Source: Rhizobacter sp.
GTDB taxonomy: Bacteria > Pseudomonadota > Gammaproteobacteria > Burkholderiales > Burkholderiaceae_C
Direction: 5' to 3'
Length of the DNA stretch: 50,158 bases
Assembly: GCA_017881025.1 (NCBI GenBank)
Contig: JADGRJ010000004.1
Coordinates: 1 to 50,158 of the forward strand
This document shows positions 20,997-35,227 of the stretch, in pieces (position 1 is the first letter of the stretch; each line of letters starts with the position of its first letter). Position numbers and translations under genes: made by a program. The notes below the pieces were generated by a model. The model made no database searches, was not told the DNA's origin, and saw only the letters and a list, made by a program, of their open reading frames with translations.

Positions 20997-22166
20997 GTGA
21001 AGAACCCATTCCTGAAGAAGATTCTCGCCGCCAGCCGCCTGACTGGCCAGGGCAAGCTCGTCGAAGCCACGATGGCGATCCAGCGTGCGCTGTCGGGTGA
21101 GCCGCAAGCGCGCGCTTACACCAGGGCCTCGTGGCCGGGCGCCGGTGGGGCTGGTGTGATCGATTCGCCGCTCGTCCTCGACGGCCTGGTGACGCAGCCC
21201 GTGGCGGCGCAACGACGCGCCGTCGACGACATTTCGACGGCGGGCCGATTCCTCGACAGCAGCTTCACCGGCGCCGCCGGAACGCGCGCCTTCAAGCTCT
21301 TCCTGCCCGGCGGCCTCGAGGGCGAGATGCTGCCGCTCGTCGTCATGCTGCACGGCTGCACCCAGGACCCCGACGACTTCGCCGCCGGAACTCGGATGAA
21401 CGAGCTCGCGCAGGAGGAAGGCTTCTTCGTCCTCTACCCGGCGCAGGCGGCGCGGTCGAACTCGCACAAGTGCTGGAACTGGTTTTCTCCCGCCGACCAG
21501 CGTCGCGGCGCCGGCGAGCCGGCGCTCCTCGCCGGCATGGTCCGTCACGTCATGCAGACCCACCCGGTCGACGGCGACCGCGTCTACGTCGCCGGCCTCT
21601 CGGCGGGCGGCGCGATGGCGGCGATCCTGGCGAGCGAGTACCCCGACCTCTTCGCCGCCGCGGGCGTCCATTCCGGCGTCGCGGCCGGCGCCGCACAGGA
21701 CGTCGCCTCCGCGTTCTCGGTGATGAAGTCCGGGCCGGCCGCCGCGGCGTCCTGGCCGAGCGCGGGCGCGACGCGCTGGCCGACGCCGGCGCGCGACGCC
21801 AAGGCCGACGGCGCGGCGCGGCAGACGCACGCGCCCGTGATCGTCTTCCACGGGGATGCCGATGCCACCGTCGCCGCCGTCAACGGCGACGCGGTGATCG
21901 CCGCCGCGCTCAGCGCGGCGGACGCGGTGGCGGAGAAGGTCGACGACGGCCTGGCCGCCGGCACGCGCCGCGTCCACCGCACGGTCTGGCGTCACGCCAA
22001 TGCGGGCGCCGACGCGCCGACCCTGGCCGAGCACTGGGTCGTCCAGGGCGCGGCGCACGCGTGGTCGGGCGGCGCTCCCGCCGGCTCGTACACCGACCCG
22101 CAGGGCCCGGACGCTTCGCGCGAGATGCTTCGCTTCTTTCTCGACCACCCGCGCCGGCGCGCCTGA
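20997..22166 (+). CDS. PHB depolymerase family esterase
   Basis: A 389-residue alpha/beta hydrolase of the poly(3-hydroxybutyrate) depolymerase type. It shows the oxyanion region VVMLHGCTQDPDDFAAGT (about 115-132), the lipase box GLSAGG (Ser202), an acid in FHGDADATV and a histidine in VVQGAAHAWSGG. No signal peptide is seen; the N-terminus KNPFLKKILAASRLT is typical of the cytoplasmic-looking branch seen in Burkholderiales. It may act on polyhydroxyalkanoate oligomers or on other esters. The start is GTG at 20997, preceded by GAGAGG. Confidence 0.92.
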   Translation: MKNPFLKKILAASRLTGQGKLVEATMAIQRALSGEPQARAYTRASWPGAGGAGVIDSPLVLDGLVTQPVAAQRRAVDDISTAGRFLDSSFTGAAGTRAFKLFLPGGLEGEMLPLVVMLHGCTQDPDDFAAGTRMNELAQEEGFFVLYPAQAARSNSHKCWNWFSPADQRRGAGEPALLAGMVRHVMQTHPVDGDRVYVAGLSAGGAMAAILASEYPDLFAAAGVHSGVAAGAAQDVASAFSVMKSGPAAAASWPSAGATRWPTPARDAKADGAARQTHAPVIVFHGDADATVAAVNGDAVIAAALSAADAVAEKVDDGLAAGTRRVHRTVWRHANAGADAPTLAEHWVVQGAAHAWSGGAPAGSYTDPQGPDASREMLRFFLDHPRRRA

Positions 22167-22229
22167 GTCGAGGTGCCGGTTCGCCCGTCGCGCCGCCGGC
22201 GTCGTGCGACGCCGTAGACTTCGCCCCCC

Positions 22230-23657
22230 ATGAAACGCGACCCGCTCGCGGCGATGCTCTTCGCCCTCGGCCTGGCCGGCTGCGCCGCGACCGGCACCGG
22301 CGCCCCATCGGCACCGGCCGTGGCGCCGGCGTGGCTGGCGCCGCTGCCGCACGGCGGCGACGTCGCCGAGTTGCGCCGCTGGTGGACGCAGTTCGACGAC
22401 CCGCTGCTCGCACGCCTGATCGACGCCGCCGAGACGGCGAGCCCGACGATCGCCAGCGCCGCCGCGCGGATCGCCGACGCGCGCGCGCGCCGAGCCGCCG
22501 CCGGCGCGGCGCTGTTGCCGTCGCTCGACGCCAACGCCAGCGTCGGCCGGGGTCGTCAGGACGTGAGCCTGCCGGTCGGCACGAGCGAAAGCATCGGCCT
22601 GCAGGCGAGCTGGGAGCTCGACGTCTTCGGCCGCAACCAGGCCGCCCGCGACGGCGCCGAGGCACGCGTCGAAGGCGCGCAGGCGTCGTGGCACGACGCG
22701 CGTGTCGTCGTCGCCGCCGAGACGGCGAACCAGTACCTCACGCTGCGCGCATGCGAGTCGCTGCTCGCGCAGGCGCGCCTCGACGCCGACTCGCGCGCCG
22801 AGACGGCGCGCCTGACCGAGCTCAGCATGCAGAGCGGCTTCGAGTCGCGCGCCAACGCAGCGCTGACGCGGGCGAGCTCCGCGCAGGGACTGGTCGGCGT
22901 CAAGCAGCAAGGCGAGCAGTGCGAGCGCGACGTCAAGGCGCTCGTCGCCCTCACCGGCCTCGCCGAGCCCGAGCTGCGCGCTCAGCTCGCCGCCGCCGCG
23001 GCGCGCCTGCCCGTGCCGGCGGCGATCGCGGTGCCTGCCGTTCCGGCAGCGGCGCTGGCGCAGCGGCCCGACGTCCTCGCGCGCGCCCGCGACGTCGTCG
23101 CCGCCAGCGCCGACGTCAGCGAAGCGCGGGCGGCGCAGTGGCCACGCATCACGCTCGCCGGCAGCGTCGGCGCGGCCCGGTTCGACTCGGGCCTCGGCTC
23201 GCTGAGCGGAACGACCTGGAGCATCGGCCCGGTCGTCGTCAGCCTGCCGGTGTTCGACGCCGGCGCGCGGCGTGCCAACGTCTTCGCCGCCAGAGCCCGC
23301 TACGACGAGGCGGCGAGCGCCTACGCGGCGACCTTGCGCAACGCGATCCGCGACGTCGAGAACGCGCTGATCGCCCTGCAGGGAACCGCCGACCGCAGCG
23401 CCGACGCGCAGACCGCGGCCGACAACTTCGAGGTCTCGTACCGCGCCACCGAGGCGCGCTACAAGAGTGGCTTCGGCACGCTGTTCGAGCTCGAGGACGC
23501 GCGCCGCAGCGCCCTGGCGGCGCAGAACACGCTGATCGACCTGCGCCGCGAGCGCGTCGCCGCCTGGATCGCCCTCTACCGCGCCCTCGGCGGCGGCTGG
23601 TCGCTCGCAGACGAGCGGACCGCTGCCACGTCTCCGGTTCGTCCCCCTTCGTCATGA
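22230..23657 (+). CDS. RND efflux outer-membrane lipoprotein, NodT/OprM family
   Basis: Outer-membrane channel of a tripartite efflux pump, 475 residues. The signal peptide ends in LAGC (Cys18). Two OEP repeats follow: WWTQFDDPLLARLIDAAE, ASWELDVFGRNQAARDGAEA and, in the second half, VVVSLPVFDAGARRANVFAARARYD and RYKSGFGTLFELEDARRS. It forms the first gene of a coupled operon: its stop overlaps the adaptor start in ATGA. Confidence 0.95.
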   Translation: MKRDPLAAMLFALGLAGCAATGTGAPSAPAVAPAWLAPLPHGGDVAELRRWWTQFDDPLLARLIDAAETASPTIASAAARIADARARRAAAGAALLPSLDANASVGRGRQDVSLPVGTSESIGLQASWELDVFGRNQAARDGAEARVEGAQASWHDARVVVAAETANQYLTLRACESLLAQARLDADSRAETARLTELSMQSGFESRANAALTRASSAQGLVGVKQQGEQCERDVKALVALTGLAEPELRAQLAAAAARLPVPAAIAVPAVPAAALAQRPDVLARARDVVAASADVSEARAAQWPRITLAGSVGAARFDSGLGSLSGTTWSIGPVVVSLPVFDAGARRANVFAARARYDEAASAYAATLRNAIRDVENALIALQGTADRSADAQTAADNFEVSYRATEARYKSGFGTLFELEDARRSALAAQNTLIDLRRERVAAWIALYRALGGGWSLADERTAATSPVRPPSS

Positions 23658-24810
23658 CCCTTCGTTCACGCCGCCTTCTCCTGTCCGCCCTCACCGGACT
23701 CGCCGTCGCGACGACGGCGATCGTGCTCGGGGTGCGCGCGAACGCGGCCGATGACAAGAAGGCGTCCGCCCCCGTCAAGCCGGCGCTGAGCGTCGTCGTC
23801 ACCCGGCCGCAGCGCGCGACGATCCCGGTGTCGGCGCGCGCCAACGGCAACATCGCCGCCTGGCAGGAGGCGAGCGTCGGCACCGAAGCGAACGGCTTGC
23901 GCCTGGCCGACGTCCGCGTCAACGTCGGCGACGTCGTCAAGCGCGGTCAGGTCCTCGCCACCTTCGCGCCCGAGTCGATGCAGGTCGATCTGCTGCAGGC
24001 ACGCGCCGCCGTCGCCGAAGCCGAAGCGACGCTCGGCGACGCCGCCGCCAACGCCGAGCGGGCGAAGAGCCTGCGCGCGACCGGCGCCTTGAGCGAAGCG
24101 ACGATCAACCAGTACGTCACCGCCGAGCGCACCGCGCGGGCCCGCCTCGACGCGCAGCGCGCGGCGCTGCAGGCGCGCCAGATCAAGGTCGGCCAGACCG
24201 CCGTCGTCGCCCCCGACGCCGGCGTGATCTCGTCGCGCAGCGCGACCGTCGGCGCCGTCCTACCGGCGGGGCAAGAGCTGTTCCGCCTGATCCGCCAAGG
24301 CCGGCTCGAGTGGCGCGCCGAGGTCGCGTCGTCGGACCTGGCGCAGATCAAGGCGGGCACGCGCGTCACCGTCACGCCGGCCGGCGGCGCGCCGATCGTC
24401 GGCACCGTGCGCATGGTCGCGCCGACGGTCGACCCGCAGACGAGGAACGGCATCGTCTACGTCGACCTGCCGGATCCGGGCAGCGCCCGCTCCGGCATGT
24501 TCGCGCGCGGCGAGTTCGAGACCGGCAGCTCGAGCGCGCTGACGCTGCCGCAAAGCGCCGTGCAGCTGCGCGAAGGCTTCAGCTACGTCTTCAAGGTCGG
24601 CGCCGACAACAAGGTGACGCAGACCAAGATCGATGTCGGCCGCCGCTTCGGCGACCGCATCGAGGTCACCGGCGGCCTCGCCGCCGACGCCCGCGTCGTC
24701 GCGATGGGCGGAGGCTTCCTCGCCGAAGGCGACACGGTCCGCGTCGTCGACACGCCGCCAGCGATGACCGCGAGCGCGACGTCGGCCGCACGGGCGACGC
24801 CGCCCAAGCC

Positions 24811-24814
<4 letters not shown>
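23654..24814 (+). CDS. RND efflux membrane fusion protein (adaptor)
   Basis: Periplasmic adaptor of 386 residues. An N-terminal signal or anchor (about 8-31) is followed by a lipoyl-like half (EASVGTEANGLRLADVRVNVGDVVKRGQVLA), a helical hairpin (about 110-175) and a beta-barrel part with VVAPDAGVISSRSATVG. This is the HlyD/AcrA layout. The ATG at 23654 overlaps the preceding stop, and its own stop overlaps the pump start, so all three pump proteins are probably translated in a coupled way. Confidence 0.95.
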
Positions 24815-29427
<4,613 letters not shown>

Positions 29428-29428
29428 G

Positions 29429-30451
29429 TCAGCCGCCGGCGGGCGCGGCCAGCACGAGGTCGGCGATCACCGGCCGGTGGTCCGACGCCTCGGCGCCGCC
29501 GACGAAGCAATCGCGAACGGCGATCCCCGGGCCGACCAGGATGTGGTCGATCCGCAGGAACGAGACCGCCGGCCGCAAGGTGTGGCCGTAGCTGTAGCCC
29601 CAGCCGCGGCCGGCGCTCGCGAAGGCGTCGCGCAGGCCGGTCGCGAGCAGGCTGCCGACGACCGCCGACGACTCCGGCGCGTTGAGGTCGCCGGCGACGA
29701 TCAGCGGCCGGGTCGCCGGACCGAGGGCGCGCGCCAGCGCGCGCGACTGGGCCAGGCGCGCTTCGTGGTTGCGGCGCCAGGGCTCGATGCCGTCGAAGCC
29801 CTCGCGACGCGCGGCGAGCAGGCCGCTGCGCGGCGACTCGAAGTGGATGGCGATCAGGTCGAAGGCGCTGCCGTCGCGCTCGACGCTGCAGCGCACATGG
29901 ACCAGCTGATCGCCGCCGGTATCGACCTGCGCGGTGGCGCAGCGCAGCGGAAAGCGGCTGGCGACGAGGTACTGCCCTTCGGCAAAGACCTGCGGCAAGC
30001 CGGCGAGGAGCGCCGCCTTGTCTTCGGCGCGCCAGTGACGCAGGCCGCCGGCGTCCTGCATGACGAGGATGTCGGCGTGCTGCGCCGTGACCTCGCGGAT
30101 CAGCGCCGCGACGCCGCCGGGGCGCTCGAGCGCCAGCGCCGCCTTGGCGTTGTAGGTGACGAGGCGAAACGTGCTTCCTTCGCCGTCGCGCGAATGCCAT
30201 TCGAATCCCATCGCGACGACGGCGACTGCCATGACCGCCGCCGCGGCGACGACGATCCAGCGCCAGCCGAGCGGCAGCGCGAGCAGCAACGCGAGCAAGG
30301 CCGGCGCGAGCAGGATCGGGTAAGGCAGGTAGCGCGAGAGCTCGAGCCACCACGGGCCGTCGCTGCCGAGCTGCTGGGCGGCGGTGATCGCCGCGACCGC
30401 GGCGACGAGCAGCAGGACCAGCGCGCGCAGCGCGCCGCGGACGTACGCCAC
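29429..30451 (-). CDS. membrane-anchored endonuclease/exonuclease/phosphatase family protein
   Basis: A 340-residue protein with three N-terminal membrane helices (about 5-85) and a C-terminal EEP domain. The catalytic pattern is present: TYNAKAAL, ILVMQDAGG, VAGDLNAPESS, RIDHILVG and ASDHRPVIADL. Members cleave phosphodiester or phosphomonoester bonds; those with membrane helices probably face the periplasm. Note the acid site read as QD where many members have QE. The start is GTG at 30451, with AGGGG just after the ptrB stop, 5 bases upstream. Confidence 0.9.
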   Translation of the reverse strand: MAYVRGALRALVLLLVAAVAAITAAQQLGSDGPWWLELSRYLPYPILLAPALLALLLALPLGWRWIVVAAAAVMAVAVVAMGFEWHSRDGEGSTFRLVTYNAKAALALERPGGVAALIREVTAQHADILVMQDAGGLRHWRAEDKAALLAGLPQVFAEGQYLVASRFPLRCATAQVDTGGDQLVHVRCSVERDGSAFDLIAIHFESPRSGLLAARREGFDGIEPWRRNHEARLAQSRALARALGPATRPLIVAGDLNAPESSAVVGSLLATGLRDAFASAGRGWGYSYGHTLRPAVSFLRIDHILVGPGIAVRDCFVGGAEASDHRPVIADLVLAAPAGG

Positions 30452-30456
30452 GTCCC

Positions 30457-32550
30457 CTACGCGCCGACGAGGCCGAGCTCGATGAGCAGGAAGACGTCGT
30501 CCTCGGCGATCTCGCGCAAGGCGTCGAAGCGGCCCGAGGCACCGCCGTGGCCGACCTCGAGGTTGATCTTGAGGAGGAGCGGCCGGTCGTCGCTCTTCAG
30601 CGTGCGGAGGCGTGCGACGTACTTGGCCGGTTCCCAGTAGGCGACCTGGGTGTCGTTGAGACCGGTGCGTACGAGCATCGCCGGATAGGCACCGGGCTCG
30701 AGGTTGTCGTAGGGGCTGTAGGCGCGCATCCAGGCGTACTGCTCGGCGATCTTCGGGTTGCCCCACTCGATGAACTCGCCGACCGTGAGCGGCATCGTCT
30801 CGTCGAGCATCGTCGTCACGACGTCGACGAAAGGCACCTGCGCGACGACGGCGCGAAAGAGCTTGGGGCGCTGGTTGACGACCGCGCCCATGAGCAGGCC
30901 GCCGGCGCTGCCGCCTTCGATCGCGAGCATCGCGGCCGTCGTCCGGCCGGTGGCGACGAGCGCCTCGGCGCAGGCGATGAAGTCGCCGAAGGTGGTTTGC
31001 TTGCGCGCCATCTTGCCGGCTTCGTACCAGCTGCGGCCGAGGTCGCCGCCGCCGCGGATGTGGGCGATCGCGAAGACGACGCCGCGGTCGAGCAACGAGA
31101 CGCGCGACTGCGAAAAGGCGGCGTCGATCGGGATGCCGTAGCTGCCGTAGCCATAGAGAAGCAGCTGCTGCGGCCCGTCGCGCTTCATGTCGCGCCGGTA
31201 GACGAGCGAGATCGGCACGTCGGTGCCGTCGCCGGCGCGCGCGAACGTGCGCTCGCTCGCGTACAGCGAGGGGTCGTATCCGGGCACCGGCTGGCGCTTC
31301 CTCAGCACGCGCTCGCGCGTTGCCAGCTCGTAGTCGAAGGTCGACGCCGGCGTCGTCAGCGAGGTGTAGACGAAGCGCAGCGTCGCCGTCTCGAACTCGG
31401 CGTTGCCGCTCGTGTGGACGCTGTACGCCGGCTCGTCGAAGGCGATCGTGTGGTCGTCGCCCGAGGCGAGGTCGATGACGCGCAGCTGCAGGCTGCCGGC
31501 GACGCGCTCCGTGACGGCGAGGTGGCCGGCGAAGACGTCGACGTCGTCGAGCATGACGTGGTCGCGCGCGGCGATCAGCTCCTCGGCCTTCGCCAGGTCG
31601 GGCGCCTCGGCGTCGACCGTGACGAGGCGGAAGTTGCGCCCGGTGTCGTTGATGCGGACGTAGAAGCGGCCGGCACGGTGCTCGACGTCGTACTCGATGT
31701 CCGCGCGGCGCGCGAACACCGCGCGCAGCGCGAACGGCCGGTCGGCTCCGGTGTCGCCGTCGGCGACGTGCCACTCGGTCGAGTCCTTGCTCTCGCTGCC
31801 GAGGAGCAGGTAGCGCTCGTCGAGCGTCTTGCCGACGCCGATGTCGAACAGCTCGTCGGCTTCCTCGAACAGCAGCTCGTCGGCGTCTGTCGAACCCATG
31901 GCGTGGCGCCAGAGGCGGTTCGCCCGCTTGGTCTCGTCCATCGTCACGTAGTAGAGCGTGCGGCTGTCGTTCGCCCACGCCGCCGATGCCACCTCGTCGA
32001 CCGACCAGTCGTCGACGCGGCCGCTGGCGAGGTCCTTGACGTGGAGCGTGAAGTCGCGCCCGCCGGTGACGTCGGTCGTGTAGGCGAGCCGCGTCGCGTC
32101 GCGCGTGACGGTCGTCAAGCCGAGGCGCAGGAACGGCTTGTCGCGGGCGAGCTCGTTCAGGTCGAGCAAGGTCTCGTCGACGCCGTTCGGGTCCAGGCGT
32201 CGGTCCGGGTCGACGGCGCGCCGGCGCAGGTAGTGCGGGTACTGCTCGCCGCGCCGCGTCTGCGTCGCGTACCACCAGTCGCCCTTTCGCATCGGCACCG
32301 AGTCGTCGTCCTGCTGGATGCGCGACATCATCTCCTGGTAGAGCGTCTCGCTCAGCGCCGCGTGCGGCGCGAACCAAGCGTCGGCGTAGGCGTTCTCCGC
32401 CTTCAGGTAGGCGAGCGTGCGCGGATCGTCGCGGTCGCGAAGCCAGAAGTAGTCGTCGACGCGCGGGTCGCCGTGCACGCTCACGTCGCGCGCCTCGCGC
32501 GGCGCGAGCGGCGGCGCCGGTGCGCGCGCCGCCGGCATCGATGCGCTCAT
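30457..32550 (-). CDS. ptrB: oligopeptidase B (S9 prolyl oligopeptidase family)
   Basis: Serine peptidase of 697 residues that cuts peptides after Arg or Lys. The N-terminal part (DDYFWLRDRDDPRTLAYLKAEN) and a beta-propeller precede the hydrolase domain with GYGSYGIPIDAAFSQSR, RGGGDLGRSWYEAGKM, the nucleophile in EGGSAGGLLMG (Ser near 545), Asp in RTGLNDTQVAYWEPAK and His in EVGHGGASGRFD. No signal peptide. The ATG at 32550 overlaps the stop of the phosphoesterase gene in ATGA. Confidence 0.95.
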   Translation of the reverse strand: MSASMPAARAPAPPLAPREARDVSVHGDPRVDDYFWLRDRDDPRTLAYLKAENAYADAWFAPHAALSETLYQEMMSRIQQDDDSVPMRKGDWWYATQTRRGEQYPHYLRRRAVDPDRRLDPNGVDETLLDLNELARDKPFLRLGLTTVTRDATRLAYTTDVTGGRDFTLHVKDLASGRVDDWSVDEVASAAWANDSRTLYYVTMDETKRANRLWRHAMGSTDADELLFEEADELFDIGVGKTLDERYLLLGSESKDSTEWHVADGDTGADRPFALRAVFARRADIEYDVEHRAGRFYVRINDTGRNFRLVTVDAEAPDLAKAEELIAARDHVMLDDVDVFAGHLAVTERVAGSLQLRVIDLASGDDHTIAFDEPAYSVHTSGNAEFETATLRFVYTSLTTPASTFDYELATRERVLRKRQPVPGYDPSLYASERTFARAGDGTDVPISLVYRRDMKRDGPQQLLLYGYGSYGIPIDAAFSQSRVSLLDRGVVFAIAHIRGGGDLGRSWYEAGKMARKQTTFGDFIACAEALVATGRTTAAMLAIEGGSAGGLLMGAVVNQRPKLFRAVVAQVPFVDVVTTMLDETMPLTVGEFIEWGNPKIAEQYAWMRAYSPYDNLEPGAYPAMLVRTGLNDTQVAYWEPAKYVARLRTLKSDDRPLLLKINLEVGHGGASGRFDALREIAEDDVFLLIELGLVGA

Positions 32551-34157
32551 CGCGGCGGCTCGAGCGCGGCCGTCAGGTCGCCCATCGGCGCCTGGCCGTT
32601 GGCGGCCAGGGCCCGGTCGCGCAGCTCGATCCCGGGCAACGGCGCAAGGTTCCAGCGCCGCGTCACGAAGCGCAGGATCGAGCCGGTGTCGTACGGCGTC
32701 TTGTCGACGAATCCCTTCTTCGCGAGCGGCGAGACGATGATCGCCGGCACCCGCGTCGCCGGCCCCCAGCGATCGCCCTTGGGCACGCGAGCGTGATCCC
32801 AGAAGCCGCCGTTCTCGTCGTAGGTGACGACGACGAGCATGCGCGGCCACTGCGGGCTCTTCTCGAGCGCGGCGACGACGCTGGCGATGTGGGCGTCGCC
32901 CGCTGCCACCGTGGTGTAGCCGGGATGCTGGTTCAGGCTGCCCTGCGGCTTGTAGAACGAGACCGCGGGCAGGCGGCCGGCGGCGGCGTCGGCGAGGAAC
33001 TCGCTGTCGAAGTCCTTCAGGTGGGCGGCGCGGTAGGCGGCGCGCGTCGCCGGGTCGAACGCGGCGTAGTAGTTGAACGGCTGATGGTGCGGCTGGAACT
33101 GGACCGCGCCCTTGTAGATGACGTCGCGCGCCTCCTTGGTCTCGGCGCTCGCCGTCTTCCAGGCGCCGCCGTACCACGCCCACGAAACGCCCTTGGCGTC
33201 GAGGCGGTCGCCGATCGTGGCGAGCGTTTGCGGCGGCAAGGTCGTCGCCGCGGTCGGGTCGGCGTAGCGCGGGTCGCCGCCCGCCCCGGGCGCGATGCCG
33301 CTCGGCTGGTACGCGGGCTGCATCGTGTTGACGGCATGGAACATGCCCTTCTCGTCCTTCGGCGTCAGCAGGCTGTCGTGACGAAAGCTCGGCGCGCCGC
33401 GGAGCGCGCTGCCGGCGGCGCTGGCGGCCGCCGCGAGGCGAATGCGACCGCGCGCGTCGGTCTCGATCTCCGAGATGAGGCCCTTGGCCGGCGAGCCCGG
33501 CGCGTCGGCGTTCGGATATTCGGGGGCGCACGCGCACACCAGGTACTGGTGGTTCAGAAACGAGCCGCCGAACGCGCCCATGAACAAGTTGTCGGCAAGC
33601 GTGTAGCGGCGCGCGACCCGCCACATCGCCAGCGAGCTGCCGTCGTAGTAGCCCATCGACAGGCCGCCGGCATCCGACCAGGCCGCGAAGCTGTCGTTGC
33701 TGCCGCCGTTGATCTGCATCAGGTTGTTGTAGTAGCGGTGGACGAGGTTGCGCGTCATCACGTCGAACGGCACGACGACGCCGCCACCGGCGAGGGCATT
33801 GGCGCCGTTGAGCTGAAACGGGCGGTTCGGCAGCGCCGAGGATTGCGCTTCGCTCACCGTCACCTGCTGGCCGCGCGCAGTCAGGCCGCCCCACGCCGGC
33901 GGCAGGGTCGCGAGCGGCGAGCCGTCGCGGTCGACCTGCGCCACCAGGGCGCCGACCGCGCTCGGATTGACGCCCGGGATGCCGTTGGCGCCCGGGAACA
34001 GGCCGAAGAGCGTGTCGAAGGCGCGGTTCTCGGCGTAGATCACGACCACCGTATCGATCGCGTCGAGCGCGCGCCGGTCGTCGGAGCGCGGCGCGGGGGC
34101 GCTGCAGGACAGCAGGGCGCCCGAGAGGACGAGGGCGATCGGTGCGAAACGTTTCAT
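32547..34157 (-). CDS. phosphoesterase family lipoprotein (acid phosphatase / phospholipase C type)
   Basis: A 536-residue exported enzyme. The signal peptide ends in a lipobox-like LLSC. The phosphoesterase family pattern is present: VVVIYAENRAFDTLFGLFPG at the start, the metal-site region around GGSFLNHQYLVCAC, and VVTYDENGGFWDHARVPKGD with TRVPAIIVSP near the end. It resembles AcpA-type acid phosphatases and bacterial phospholipase C. The ATG at 34157 is the family-like start; longer upstream frames run into the divergent promoter region. Its stop overlaps the ptrB start. Confidence 0.92.
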   Translation of the reverse strand: MKRFAPIALVLSGALLSCSAPAPRSDDRRALDAIDTVVVIYAENRAFDTLFGLFPGANGIPGVNPSAVGALVAQVDRDGSPLATLPPAWGGLTARGQQVTVSEAQSSALPNRPFQLNGANALAGGGVVVPFDVMTRNLVHRYYNNLMQINGGSNDSFAAWSDAGGLSMGYYDGSSLAMWRVARRYTLADNLFMGAFGGSFLNHQYLVCACAPEYPNADAPGSPAKGLISEIETDARGRIRLAAAASAAGSALRGAPSFRHDSLLTPKDEKGMFHAVNTMQPAYQPSGIAPGAGGDPRYADPTAATTLPPQTLATIGDRLDAKGVSWAWYGGAWKTASAETKEARDVIYKGAVQFQPHHQPFNYYAAFDPATRAAYRAAHLKDFDSEFLADAAAGRLPAVSFYKPQGSLNQHPGYTTVAAGDAHIASVVAALEKSPQWPRMLVVVTYDENGGFWDHARVPKGDRWGPATRVPAIIVSPLAKKGFVDKTPYDTGSILRFVTRRWNLAPLPGIELRDRALAANGQAPMGDLTAALEPPR

Positions 34158-34258
34158 TCCGGCTCGGGGTCGTGGCGGAGGAGCGGATTCTCCGGCGCGG
34201 CGCGGCCACGGGCAACGCGGGCAAACCTGCTGGCGACGCGGCCTTGCGGGGACCCGTC

Positions 34259-34287
34259 TTGACTTTTGCCGATCAGGCTCGCCGAAT
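34259..34287 (+). promoter_or_regulatory. candidate promoter for the VOC gene
   Basis: TTGACT (5 of 6 to the -35 box) lies 17 bases before CCGAAT (3 of 6 to the -10 box) in the 200-base divergent region. The -35 is good, the -10 is poor, so this is tentative. Confidence 0.35.
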
Positions 34288-34289
34288 GT

Positions 34290-34323
34290 GGGGACGGCCC
34301 GAGCGCGCGCCCGCGCCGTCCCC
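34290..34323 (+). other. GC-rich hairpin in the leader of the VOC gene
   Basis: GGGGACGGC and GCCGTCCCC form a perfect 9-base-pair stem with a 16-base loop, lying between the candidate promoter and the ribosome binding site (AGGAG at about 34348). There is no T run after it, so a classic terminator is unlikely; it may stabilise the leader or block readthrough. Confidence 0.5.
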
Positions 34324-34357
34324 ATCCCCCGGCAAGCACCCTGCAATAGGAGCCTCC

Positions 34358-35119
34358 ATGTCATACACGCCCGGAAGATTCGTCTGGTTCGAGCATCTCT
34401 CGAACGACATCCCGAAAGCACGCGACTTCTACGAGAAGCTGTTCGGCTGGAACACCGAGATGATGGCCATGTCGAGCGGCGATCCCTACGCGATGATCCA
34501 CAACGGCGAGGCCGCGATCGGCGGCTACTCGCAGGCGCCGGCGGGGTCGCCGCCGCAATGGATGTCGTACCTGTCCGTGAGCGACGTCGACAGCGCCTAC
34601 AAGGCAGCGCTCGCCGCCGGCGCGAAGAGCCTGGCCGCGCCCATGGACTACGGCTCGGCGGGACGCATGGCGACGATCGCCGACCCGACCGGCGGCGTCT
34701 TCTCGCTCTGGCACGGCGCCCAGGGCGATCCAGCCGAGACCGAGACCACGCCGCCCGGCGGCTTCATCTGGGATGAGCTGTCGACCCAGGACGAGAAGAT
34801 GGCGCTCGCCTTCTACGAGAAGGTCTTCGCTTTCACGAACGATGCGATGCCGATGGCGCAGGGCCCTTACTACGTGCTCAAGCAGGGCGACAAGGGCCGC
34901 GCCGGCCTCTACAAGGCGATGGATGCGGCGATGCCGACGATGTGGACGCCGTACGTGTGCGTCGCCGACTGCGACGCGACCAGCGCGAAGGCGACCAGCC
35001 TGGGCGCGACGGTGTGCGTGGCGCCGACCGACATCCCGGGCGTCGGCCGGCTGGCCCTGTTCAACGACCCGCAGGGCGCGTCGATCGCGATCCTGAAGCC
35101 GAACCCGAGCATGACCTGA
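34358..35119 (+). CDS. VOC family protein with two glyoxalase-like domains
   Basis: A 253-residue protein with two vicinal oxygen chelate domains. The first begins [26 protein letters not shown] and ends [14 protein letters not shown]; the second begins [24 protein letters not shown] and ends [14 protein letters not shown]. This two-domain form is common in bacteria and is usually annotated as glyoxalase or CFP30-like; the true substrate is unknown. The ATG at 34358 has AGGAG upstream. A longer frame from 34142 crosses the divergent promoter region and is rejected. Confidence 0.93.
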   Translation: MSYTPGRFVWFEHLSNDIPKARDFYEKLFGWNTEMMAMSSGDPYAMIHNGEAAIGGYSQAPAGSPPQWMSYLSVSDVDSAYKAALAAGAKSLAAPMDYGSAGRMATIADPTGGVFSLWHGAQGDPAETETTPPGGFIWDELSTQDEKMALAFYEKVFAFTNDAMPMAQGPYYVLKQGDKGRAGLYKAMDAAMPTMWTPYVCVADCDATSAKATSLGATVCVAPTDIPGVGRLALFNDPQGASIAILKPNPSMT

Positions 35120-35227
35120 GCGAGCGGCCGGCGCGCGCCGGGTTCGCCGGGCGCAGACGCCGGCCACGCGTCTTCGCGGCGCTTCCAGATCGGGCAACAT
35201 CGGGGCTTCCGTCCGCGAGGATCGCCC

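Noticed and set aside
30547-34262. Long plus-strand frames opposite ptrB and the phosphoesterase gene
   Set aside because: They show the same low-complexity Arg/Ala/Val composition and no domain, whereas the minus strand has complete catalytic motifs.
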